A DNA stretch of 64,000 nucleotides from Laguncularia racemosa (taxonomy: Eukaryota > Streptophyta > Magnoliopsida > Myrtales > Combretaceae): the NCBI GenBank assembly GCA_037954665.1, contig JBBMOL010000016.1, positions 5,208,001-5,272,000 of the forward strand, read 5' to 3'. Numbering within the stretch: position 1 is the stretch's first letter; each line of letters begins with the position of its first letter. This document shows, piece after piece, positions 24,961-34,795 of the stretch. The position numbers and the translations under genes were made by a program. The notes under the pieces are model-generated. The model did not search any database and was not told the DNA's origin. It saw only the letters and a program-made list of their open reading frames with translations.

Positions 24961-26376
24961 ATTTCATAAGCATATACATGGAGAGTTGCATTTGGGTTTT
25001 GGTAAATGATCAAAATGTTCCTAGTGTATTAAAATGAAAAACCCTAAATTTCTAAACAGGTCAATGAAATTACAATGGAAATTTGGAGTCAATTACAAAA
25101 AGACTTACAAAATTCAAAGCCAATTTTTCCTAAAAAAAGACATTTTTACCCTTAAACTCAATTTAGCAAAAATAGCTCAAAAATAACCTAGTGATCCTAA
25201 ATAAAATTTCAAGACCCTAATTAAGTAAATAAAATCATTAAGGAATTCTTTGGAGTTAATTAGAAAAAAAAATTAGAGGTTAGGGATAAATTTTACAAAA
25301 TGACCATTTTTCCCCAAGACCTAATTTGAAGTCATTGAAGTTAGCCGAAATCGCTAAACAAGCTAATTACAGGCACTTGGAGTCATTTTAAGTCAGTGGG
25401 AGTGATCTTTTAAAGTTTTGAGATAATTTGTCAAAAAAATGACCTTTTTGCCGTTAAAAATGGTTTTATCAAATTTGGGCCTAAATTAGCTTAGAGATCC
25501 TAAATATAGCTCCAAAAATTTAATTAGGTAAATAAAATTAATCACAAATTATTTGGAGAGAATTGAAAAAGAAAAAAAAATTGGAGGACAATTGGGTAAA
25601 ATGACAAAAATGCCCCTAAAATTAATTTTATTGAAGGATAACTAAATTCAAGAGTTTTTACGGGCAATTTGGGGGAAAAGAAGGAATTATTTTTAGTTGG
25701 AATGAAGTGCGAAAAATGAGAAAAAATAAAATGCTAATTAAGCTAAAGAGAAGGACACATATCACTATTAAATTAATACCCTTAAACCCTTATGGTCTCC
25801 TTTTACTTTATCCCTTAAACCCTAGCAAAACCCTTTTGTATAAGCTCCTTAAAAATAGTAGAAGCCCCCCTCTCTAATTTTTGAAAAAAAAAAAAACCTA
25901 CAAGGTAAAAGGGTAACACTCTTAAATATGGTAACTTTTTAAAAATATTCCATAAATATTGTACCCGAAATTATTATTTTAAAAATAGGTTTCAAAGATG
26001 CGAATACTATTTATGTTTTTATAAATTTTTATTGAATGCACAAACAATGTCTGCACCTGTAGCAGATTTGTATTGAAGGCGTGGATATGCACCTTCAAAA
26101 AAATTTTACACTGAAGGCATAGATGCCACTTGCGCCTTCAATGTAATTTCTTTTTTTTTTTGAACTAAAGGCGTGGATGTTGTATGGGCCTTAACAACCT
26201 ATTTTTGGAATATCATATTTAAGAATATTACCCCAAGGTAAAACCTCCAAAACTTTAGCTTAAACCCTAAACTCTAAACCTAGGTCTAATCCCATCTTAA
26301 TTAATTACTAATCCAACTTGTTTTCTTATAAGTTTTAGGTGAAAAATCAAGTGAAATTGTTAGCTAGATGGGCTTT

Positions 26377-26749
26377 TGACGCAGCGAGTTAGCGTAGAGA
26401 AGCAAAAGACTCACTCAACGAATGAATCTCACACACACACAATGGTTGCGCACAACCCGTTAAAGGAGAGAAGTCTCTCACAAAATGTATCTCAAATATA
26501 AAATAAAACGCAACCCTAACATGACTAACAAAATGGTTTATATACTCTCCCTTAAAATATCAAAAGAAAAGGCGAATCTATGGGTACATGGTCGAAGGCA
26601 CGGCCGTGCTTCAGACCGTGTTGGACTCTGTGAAGATTTGCTGTTTGATACCCTTGCTCGAGACACGGCCGTGCTTCAGGCCGTGTGTAGAAGCCGTGCT
26701 TCAGACCATGCTTCAGACTGTGTGTTCGCGTCTTGTATCCCCTCCATCA
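26377..26749 (-). repeat. LTR A of the CRM-like element (extra, outer copy)
   Basis: 373 bp, TGACGCAGCG...CCTCCATCA on the plus strand. It carries only one copy of the 65-bp internal unit present twice in LTRs B and C, plus an extra 12-bp word (ACCATGCTTCAG). It is preceded by the target-site duplication GCTTT and separated from LTR B by TTTTAAC (26750-26756). Confidence 0.93.
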
Positions 26750-27032
26750 TTTTAACTGACGCAGCAAGTTAGCGTAGAGAAGCAAAAGACACACTCAACG
26801 AATGAATCTCACACTCACACAATGGTTGCGCACAACCCGTTAAAGGAGAGAAGTCTCTCATAAAATGTATCTCAAATATAAAATAAAACGTAACCCTAAC
26901 ATGACTAACAAAAGGGTTTATATACTCTCCCTTAAAGTATCAAAAGAAAAGGCGAATCTACGCGTACACGGTCGAAGGCACGGCCGTGCTTCAAACCGTG
27001 TTGGATTCTGTGAAGATTTGCTGTTCGATACC

Positions 27033-29116
27033 TGTCGAGTCTAATTTTTGAATTCCCATTCCTAATCCGATCTAAACTAGACCCTATGCTCATCTAATCT
27101 AGATCCTCGACTTGAGTTAGGAATTTCGTTTAATTTTTGGAGTCGCCACCCAACTGTTTGTTGGGAAAATTGAATTAAGACTAAAGGAGCGGATTAGTCT
27201 TAATTTGGACTACTAGTCGTCGTTGTTTTCTCTTCTCGTTTTTGTGAGAAGAGAAAAAGGGAAAACCAGAGTTTCTAAGTTCGGGGGCTAACCTATTAAA
27301 ACCTTTACGGTTACCACCTAATCTCCCAAAATTGTTTATCTTTAGAAATGTGTTTCATTTGTGTTTCTGTTACTTTTTATTATGTTTGAGAATTATTTTG
27401 AGAAAATGATTTTTTCTTTATTTTAGGGGTTGACCCGAATGGGTGCCTACGTACCTGCTATTCAGGATCAAACAAGCCGTAGTTCGCTTTTCTGAAAACC
27501 TTTAGATTTGTTGATGAATTTTAATTTTGCAAACTCTTTTGGTTTATGTTCTTAACATCTTTGGGATTTTTCTAATAAAATCTTCTAAGCCTAAACTTTG
27601 AATTTGATTTTTGAAAATGATTTTGAGGGAAAACATCAATTTTGAGTTCATTTGAGGAAAATGGCTTTTTCTAAGTGCTAAAACTTTTTCTTTTTCTATT
27701 TTTATGTTTTTTTTAATTTTTTATGATTTTTATAATTTTTGTGATTTTTATGATTTTTATGAGTTTTTTATGATTTTTATAATTTTTGTTTTTGTTGAAA
27801 ATTTCATCATAAGTTTACTTTCTATCCTATTTCGAAATCTAAGACTTTATTATTACTTTCCTAATATTTTTATTATTTTTCTACATTTTATTACTATTTT
27901 TTATTATTTTATTTTATTTTACATTATTAAATTCTAAAAAACCTAATTTCTACATTTTTCCTATTTATTGAAATAACTAAACTGCACAAATAACAAAAAC
28001 AAAAAAAAATAACAATAATAACAAATTTATAATGAATAAACAAAACAAAATAAATAAAATAAACAAATAAATAAAAAAAAATCCGGAAAATCCGACTTAC
28101 CTGGATCCGGGTCGGACGGGTCGAATCGGATTGGGTCGGATCGTCGGTCACAGCGGCGAGGTTGGCTCGTTCACGGCGTTCCGGCGGTCGTTTGCGGCGG
28201 GTGAAGTGTCGAATCCTAGCTTCTTGGGGGTGCTGAATCCGATGGTGATGGCGATTTACTCCCAGAACGTCTCCTTGCGGTGGTTTGAACTCCGATCGGC
28301 GGTCTCGGCTTCAAGTTCCTCCGGCGTACTCCGATTCGCTCCTTTCTCTCTCTTTCTCTCACTTTTTCTTCGTGTTTCTTCGTGCTTTGGCTTCCTCCTG
28401 CTCTTCTCTATTTATAGGCGTCCGGAAAACCTCTTGGATAAGCTCAAATCGGCCGATTTGGATAAATCCGAATTTTTTCCGTTTTTAGATTTGATTTTAT
28501 CCCGGCGATTTGATGTTAATCTCTTGTGCTCCTTTGGTTTATCTGATGGATTTGGCCTTATCTCGACTTTAATCTAGAAGATTAAAAAGAAAACGGCCGA
28601 TTTCGCCTTCGTCGGACTTCTGTCGGATTTTTTTTTCCGGCTGGGCTTGCGAAGAAGACGATCACGCGCGACGCGCGTGACTTCCCTCGGCCAATCACAT
28701 GCTGCCACGTGGCAGCTCCAGGGAAAAGAAAAAAAAAAATTGCATCGAGCGCTCGGGGGAAGATTCGAACTCGCGACCTCCACGCCTCCCACACGTTCCC
28801 AGCGCACGCACGAACCAGCTGAGCTGGCCCAATTTCCCGATTTTATTTACATCGCAAATTGTACATATGCGATGCAATTTTTTTATTTTTTTGTATTTTT
28901 TGAAATTTCAAAAATTTGTAAAAATTGTTTATCATCCATTATTGCTATTTCCAAAATCATTTTTCAAAATTGAGGTGTTTTCCTATTTATTTTTATTTTT
29001 TGAACATTTTTATTATTTATGCTAAATTAGGGAAAAATTGGGAAAAATTAGAAAAAATTGAAAATTGATTATTGATGAGAATCATTGATTCCTAGGGCAA
29101 AAATGGGGTGTTTACA
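27033..29116 (-). mobile_element. solo LTR 3 of family with tRNA-like boxes, nested in LTR B
   Basis: On the minus strand it begins TGTAAACACCCCATTTTTGCCC and ends GACTCGACA, 2084 bp. It has a perfect 5-bp target-site duplication ATACC (27028-27032 and 29117-29121). TATAAATA is on the minus strand (28409-28416), and the leader ends in a donor-like CCAGGTAAGT (about 28094-28103). Unlike its two relatives it has kept many CpG dinucleotides, especially at 28080-28830. This fits its being the youngest, as the nesting also shows. Open frames within it, such as 28131-28577, are leader sequence and not genes. Confidence 0.9.
28760..28827 (-). promoter_or_regulatory. tRNA-like pol III A/B box pair in solo LTR 3
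   Basis: On the minus strand CCAGCTCAGCTGG (28827-28815) is followed 42 bases later by GAGTTCGAATCTT (28772-28760). Both lie upstream of the TATA box in the sense direction. This is the best preserved example of the three. Confidence 0.6.
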
Positions 29117-29234
29117 ATACCCTTGCTCGAGACACGGCTGTGCTTTAGGCCGTGTTGGACTCTGTGAAGATTTGCTGTTTGATACCCTTGCTCGAGACAC
29201 GGTCGTGCTTCAGGCCGTGCGTAGAAGCCGTGCT

Positions 29235-32200
29235 TCAGACCGTGTGTCCGCGTCTTGTATCCCCTCCATCATTCTCTCCCACCAGAGAAGAACTCGACCC
29301 CGAGTTCTCTGTAGGATATAACGCCTCATCGTCAGGGAAGAAAGGAAAGATATCAGCGACATTGAATGTCTTTGAAATACCCATAGTGTTTGGTAAACCA
29401 ACCACATAAGCATTATCATTGATTGTCTGCACGATCTTATACGGACCATACTTTTTAGGTTGAAGCTTGCTGTATTTTCCAACAGGAAACCGTTCCTTGC
29501 GTAAGAATACCATAACCTGATCACCCACTGAAAACACTTGTCGCCTTCGATGCTTGTCAGCTGCAGCTTTGTACTTAGCATTGGATTGTTCAATTTTCGC
29601 CCGCACCTCAGCTGTAATGTTCTGCCAACTATCCGCTAGGTTCTTGGCTGCTGTGTGAAACTCAGTACCCCTTGGAAGCTTGATCAAATCCACAACATGG
29701 TTAGGAGTATTGGTATAGACAATAGAGAATGGAGACTTGCCTATTGTCCTGTGAACGGCACTGTTATAAGCAAACTCCGCCTGAGCCAATGCCACATCCC
29801 ATTGCTTGGGCTTCTCACCATAAATACTTCTAATTAGATTGCCCAAAGTTCGATTTGTAGCATCCGTCTGGCCATCCGTTTGTGGGTGAGCCGTGCTGCT
29901 ATAGTTCAGTGAGGAATCAAACAGTTGCCACAAGGTTCTCCAAAAATGACTCAGGAATTTGCTGTCTCTGTCTGAAGTAATGGACTTAGGCACCCCATGG
30001 AGGCGTACCACTTCTTTGAAGAACAACTTGGCAATGACCTGAGCATCAGCAACCCTCTAACACGGGATAAAATGGGCCACCTTGGAGAACCTGTCAACCA
30101 CAACAAAAACAGAATCAACGCCCCGTTGGGTACGGGGCAATCCCAGGAGAAAGTCCATGGACAAATCCTCCCATATGTTATCAGGAACAGGGAGTGGAGT
30201 GTAGAGGCCAGTGTTTTGGGCCTGACCCTTGGACGTCTGGCACTTATAACACCGTTGCACAATCCTCCCAACGTCACGCCTCAAGTGTGGCTAGTAGTAT
30301 CTAGCACTGACTGCAGCAATGGTCTTATCCCTTCCTAGATGACCTGCTAATCCACCCCCATGTAAGTCACGGATTAACTTCTCCCTCAAAGAAGACTCTG
30401 GAATACACAGTTGATTTCCCTTCATTAAGTACCCCTCATAAATATGGAAGTCACTGCTAGGCTGTTTATCCCGACACATCTCCTAAGTATCCTTAAAATC
30501 ATTGTCAGTCCCATACAGGTCTTTCATATGTTCAAACCCCACCACTTCAGTATGAAGTGTCACCAACAAACTGGCTTGCCTACTCAAAGCATCTGCAATT
30601 TTATTGTAGACTCCCGATTTATGTTTCAGCTTAAACGAGAACTTCTGCAAAAATTGGATCCATCGTGCATGCATATCTTTGCTAATCCTGGTCTGATTAT
30701 TCAGGTGTTTAAGGGCATCACAATCAGAATATAGTACGAATTCTTTGCCCACTAGGTAATGTTCCCAGGTCCTCAAAGCACGCACTACTGAATGAAACAC
30801 TTTGTCGTAGGTGGACCAACTGCGCCTAGACTCGCATAACTTATCACTAAAGAAGGTAATGGGTTTCCTTTCCTGAGATAGTACCGCCCCTATTCTAACC
30901 CCACTTGCATCACAATCGACTTCAAACAACTTATCGAAGTCAGGTAATGCAAGAACTGGCGCATTACACAACTTTTCTTTTAATAGCCCGAAACTACCTT
31001 CAGCTTCATCACTCCACTGGAACTTCCCTTTCTTCAGACACTCAGTCATAGGTGTAGCAATGGTGCTGAAATGCCGAATAAACCGTCTATAAAAACTTGC
31101 CAACCCCAGGAAACTCCTCAACTCACTTACTGTTTTAGGAATGGGCCATTCCCTAATAGCTCTTACCTTCTCATCATCCATAGTAATTCCATCACCACTA
31201 ACAACAAAACCTAAAAACAGCAACCTCCCAGAGAGGAATACACATTTTTTCAGATTCACAAAGAGCTTGTTTTCCCTCAGAACCTTCAACACTTCCCTCA
31301 CATGATTAATGTGTTTCTCCTCAGTTTTGCTATAGATCAAGATATCGTCGAAGTAAACTACTACAAACTGATCAGAAAAGGGTTTAAGTACCTGGTTCAT
31401 AATACGCATGAAGGTGCTTGGGGCGTTGCTAAGGCCAAAAGGCATGACCATCCATTCGTACAAGCCCTCTTTGGTTTTAAAAGCCGTCTTCCACTCATCT
31501 CCTGGTCGAATCCGAATCTGATGGTAGCCACTTCTCAGATCGATCTTGGAGAAGAATTTAGCCCAACTCAAACAATCTAATATGTCTTCCAACCTTGGTA
31601 TTGGGAATTTGTACCCAATTGTAATTTTATTGATTGCTTTGCTATCGACACACATACGCCAACTCCCATCTTTCTTTGGGGTTAACAAGGCGGGCACTGC
31701 ATAAGGACTCATGCTCTCCCTGATGAATTCCTTCTGGAGTAGTTCTTGCACCTTCCCTTGCAATATTTCTGTCTCTTTTGGACTCATTCTATAATGTGGA
31801 AGGTTAGGTAGACTAGCTCTTGGAATCAGATCAATGTGATGCTGGATGTCCCTTATGGGAGGTAATCCATCAGGTAGCTCCTCGGATGTTATCTCCCTAA
31901 ACTCCTCCAATAGTTCCTTCACTCTGTCAAGCAACTCTTGAGCACTACTCTGGCCTTCCTCCACTGTTATCACTTGTCGAACAATTAGCGCATGGACTGT
32001 TTGCGCCTCCTTAATTGCTTCCTCCATCTCCCTCTCAGATTGGGTGATAGTGAGGAAGGAACGCCCTTCCACTTTAGAAGCTTTAGGGCGGTGTGTCACT
32101 TTGAGAGGCAGAAGAGTGAACTTTATCCCATCCTTCTCTAATCGGTAAACATTCTCCCTTCCTTCATGCTTGGCATCAACGTCAAATTGCCAAGGCCTCC

Positions 32201-33812
32201 CAAACAGAAGATGGCATGCATCCATATCCACGACGTCACAATAGACCTCATCCCTATATTTCCCTATAGAGAAAGGTACCCTGCATCGTTCAGTGACTTC
32301 TATCTTTTCAGCCGCTTTAATCCACCCAATAGTATATGGGTTCGGATGTTTTTCAGTCGGCAAGTTCAATACCCTCACCGTTTCTCTACCAATAATGTTC
32401 TCGCAACTCCCACTGTCCACAATGAAATCAAACACCCTACCATCAACAGTACATCTAGTGCGGAACAACCGATGTCTCTGGGTCTTCTCATCGCACTTTG
32501 GTGCTAACATCAGTTTCCTGATGACGTATGCCTCCTCATCATCTCCATAGCCATCATCACCATAAAACTCATCTCCTCCATCCGGTTCACAACACACCTC
32601 ATCATCCTCCCCTCTGTCAATGACATTGACTGGTCTCCTACTGGGGCACTCATTGGAGCGATGGCCCGGTTGATTGCACCTATAGCACTTTCCCATAACT
32701 GGTTTAGCATAGGGATTGTTTTGTTTAGGTGCCTCCCTAGTCTCCATTGGCCTCCTACTTACCCCTCTTTCTTCTCTCTTCTCATTAACCCCACCTGGTA
32801 CTTCCGGGACAGCCTTCCCTTTATCAGTACCTACTGTATTGAATCCCTCGTTCTTAAACCTTCTGTTACCCCCATCAAACCTATTGGTCTTCTCTTGCAG
32901 CATCATCTCTGCCCGAAGAGCCATGTTTTTCGCTTCATTAACATTGCGTAAACCATGAACCCCTATCTTCTCCTTAATTTGCAACCTCAGCCCCTCCAGG
33001 TACCTAGCCACCTGCTGTCCCTCGCTTTCCCTAAGATCATTCCTCTCAGCCAATCTCATGAATTCCGCCGTATACTCATACACTGTTCTCGGGCCCTGTC
33101 TACACTTCTGATACTGTTGAAACAATATTTGTTCGTAGTCAGGAGGTAAGAAATCCCTTTGAATCATTTGTTTCATCCTATACCATGTCTGCACCGGTGG
33201 TTTACCTTCTCTATATCGTCTGTTCTGCAATCTCTCCCACCATGCCGAAGCCCCTCCTTTCAATCTACACGCCACTAACTTCACCCTACGGTCTTTTGGC
33301 ACTTCCATATAATCAAAGAAACGGTCCACCTCTGCCAGCCAATCCAATAAATCTTCAATATTCAAATTACCGGTAAAAGAGGGTATATCTACCTTTAACT
33401 TGAAATCGCTGGTGTCTCCTTGATCATACCCATGGTGATTCCTACGATATCCACCACCACCATATCCTCTCCGCTGTGGTTGTTGATTTCCGATCAGCCA
33501 ATCATCTTCTTCATCAGAATCCACATCACACGTTTGGATTCTTTGATTTGCAGCGACAGGTCTGTTGATAGGAACGCCAAGAGCAGGATTTGCCCCGGGT
33601 CGTACTCCTCTAACGTCTCTATCTCTGTTCGTATTGGTTCCCATTGCATCGAAACGCTCAACCAGATCATCAAAGCGTTGTTCGAAACGCCGGAGTCTCT
33701 GATCCATGGTGTCCAACACTGCTCTTTGAGCCTGCACCTCGGTTCGCAGAGCTTCCATATCTCGAGCAACGTTCGGAACATGACCACCTCTTGAACTACC
33801 GTCACCAGACAT
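29235..33812 (-). pseudogene. CRM-like gag-pol polyprotein with three in-frame amber codons
   Basis: A single frame of 1526 codons runs from the ATG at 33812 to the TGA at 29235. It is interrupted only by TAG at 30483-30485, 30291-30293 and 30057-30059. In order: coiled-coil N-terminus, retrotransposon gag, zinc knuckle CYRCNQPGHRSNEC (about residue 375), protease IVDSGS (about 460), RT with YFDDILIYS (about 817), and RNase H with DCDASGV (about 960). Integrase follows, with an H-H-C-C finger (about 1155-1195) and a DDE core. The third catalytic residue, in the motif QTEVVNR, reads QTDATNR here (codon 29862-29864), so Glu is replaced by Asp. Two of the three stops replace Trp codons conserved in the family (TGG to TAG). 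There are no frameshifts. No chromodomain is seen; the C-terminus runs 37 nt into LTR B. Confidence 0.95.
29272..29283 (-). promoter_or_regulatory. polypurine tract of the CRM-like element
   Basis: GGTGGGAGAGAA on the minus strand immediately before the TGATGG start of LTR B. It is the expected primer for plus-strand synthesis. Confidence 0.8.
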
Positions 33813-33832
33813 CTCCACAGGAAATTTTCCTT

Positions 33833-33844
33833 GCTCTGATACCA
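33833..33844 (-). promoter_or_regulatory. primer-binding site (initiator tRNA-Met)
   Basis: TGGTATCAGAGC on the minus strand, two bases downstream of the end of LTR C. This is the standard plant initiator tRNA-Met complement. Confidence 0.95.
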
Positions 33845-33846
33845 AC

Positions 33847-34272
33847 TAACGCAGCGAGTTAGCGTAGAGAAGCAAAAGACTCACTCAACGAATGAATCTC
33901 ACACACACACAATGGTTGCGCACAACCCGTTAAAGGAGAGAAGTCTCTCACAAAATGTATCTCAAATATAAAATAAAACGTAACCCTAACATGACTAACA
34001 AAATGGTTTATATACTCTCCCTTAAAATATCAAAAGAAAAGGCGAATCTACGCGTACACGGTCGAAGGCACGGCCGTGCTTCAGACCGTGTTGGATTCTG
34101 TGAAGATTTGTTGTTCGATACCCTTGCTCGAGACACGGCCGTGCTTCAGGCCGTGTTGGACTCTGTGAAGATTTGCTATTTGATACCCTTGCTCGAGACA
34201 CGGCCATGCTTCAGGCCGTGCGCAGAAGCCGTGCTTCAGACCGTGTGTTCGCGTCTTGTATCCCCTCCATCA
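33847..34272 (-). repeat. LTR C of the CRM-like element (5' LTR)
   Basis: 426 bp. Sense end ...CTGCGTTA (CA changed to TA), sense start TGATGGAGGGGATACAAG. It contains two 65-bp tandem units (34091-34155 and 34156-34220), a TATATAAA on the minus strand (34007-34014), and CACGGCCGTG palindromes at 34069-34078 and 34134-34143. It is followed by the target-site duplication GCTTT. Confidence 0.95.
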
Positions 34273-34795
34273 GCTTTCAAATCAAGATTTAAAGAAGGAT
34301 AAGGTAATAGGATTTTAGTTTGATTTAAGTAAGTTTTAATTTATCAAACATAAATCTAAGTTGAAATTAGTGGTTTTATGTAAGGGAAATCAATAAGAAT
34401 AAAGAAAAATACCATCTTTAGGGCTTATTGTGGATGGTAAAGGGAAATTTTGAAGGTTAAATTGAATTTCCAACAAGGTAAGTTTAATACAATGGTTGAT
34501 TTGATGATTTAAGATGTTTAGAAGTAATTAGGCAAGATGATTAGATGATTTCTTGGATTTTGATGAAATTTTGCACAAAACCCATGTTGATCGCCACCTA
34601 AGTTAATGAATGTTGATTGTCATTTGATGCTTTGGATGTAGATCTATGTTTTAGCATGTTAAATGTGGTGCTAGGTATTGGATTTAAGGATTAGAATGAA
34701 ATTTGATGCATGAAGAGTTGATTGGTGTAAGGGGATTTAATGCCGCCCCTATGATGAGGAAATTATGGTTTGTTTTTCTTGTAAAATTTGATCTT

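Larger units (their letters stand above)
26757..29271 (-). repeat. LTR B of the CRM-like element (3' LTR next to the purine tract), split by solo LTR 3
   Basis: It is 426 bp long once the nested 2084-bp solo LTR and one ATACC copy are removed, the same length as LTR C. It differs from LTR C at about nine positions in the first 276 bases by eye. The pol reading frame ends inside it (TGA at 29235-29237). Confidence 0.93.
26377..34272 (-). mobile_element. Ty3/gypsy CRM-like retrotransposon with three LTRs
   Basis: On the minus strand the order is LTR C (34272-33847), primer-binding site TGGTATCAGAGC, gag-pol, purine tract GGTGGGAGAGAA, LTR B (29271-26757), a 7-bp spacer, and LTR A (26749-26377). 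The outermost ends carry the 5-bp duplication GCTTT (26372-26376 and 34273-34277), so all three LTRs belong to one insertion unit. LTR B is itself interrupted by solo LTR 3. The primer-binding site matches initiator tRNA-Met, and integrase following RNase H identifies Ty3/gypsy. RT and RNase H motifs (YFDDILIYS, HYLVGKEFVLYSD) and a pol frame that ends inside the 3' LTR point to the CRM chromovirus clade; clade assignment is inference. Confidence 0.93.
24960..34795 (+). mobile_element. Tekay/Del-like gypsy LTR (copy 2, plus), split by the CRM-like element
   Basis: The two parts 24960-26376 and 34273-34795 match copy 3 (51955-53210) and, inverted, copy 1. An internal duplication of about 300 bp is visible: AATGACCTTTTTGCC-type blocks near 25140 and 25441, each followed by a similar CTAATTAAGTAAATAAAAT-type segment. 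TGTATAAGCTCC near 25837 is at the place where a TATA box is expected. The similarity to copy 3 stops at about 34795. The intervening 26377-34272 is a separate insertion with its own target-site duplication. Confidence 0.6.

Noticed and set aside
26377..26749. LTR A as an independent solo LTR
   Set aside because: Its left flank GCTTT matches the right flank of LTR C, and nothing after its right end repeats GCTTT, so it belongs to the same insertion.
26485..26772. 95-codon frame, nearly identical to one at 33955-34302
   Set aside because: Both are LTR sequence of the CRM-like element, and they are open because of the CG-rich repeat units.
28131..28577. 148-codon open frame with hydrophobic stretch
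   Set aside because: It is antisense leader sequence of solo LTR 3, between the TATA box and the donor-like site. It is GC-rich, low in complexity and has no homologue that I recognise.
29085..29321. 78-codon plus-strand frame
   Set aside because: It crosses the junction of solo LTR 3, LTR B and the antisense of the CRM-like pol; it is a chance frame.
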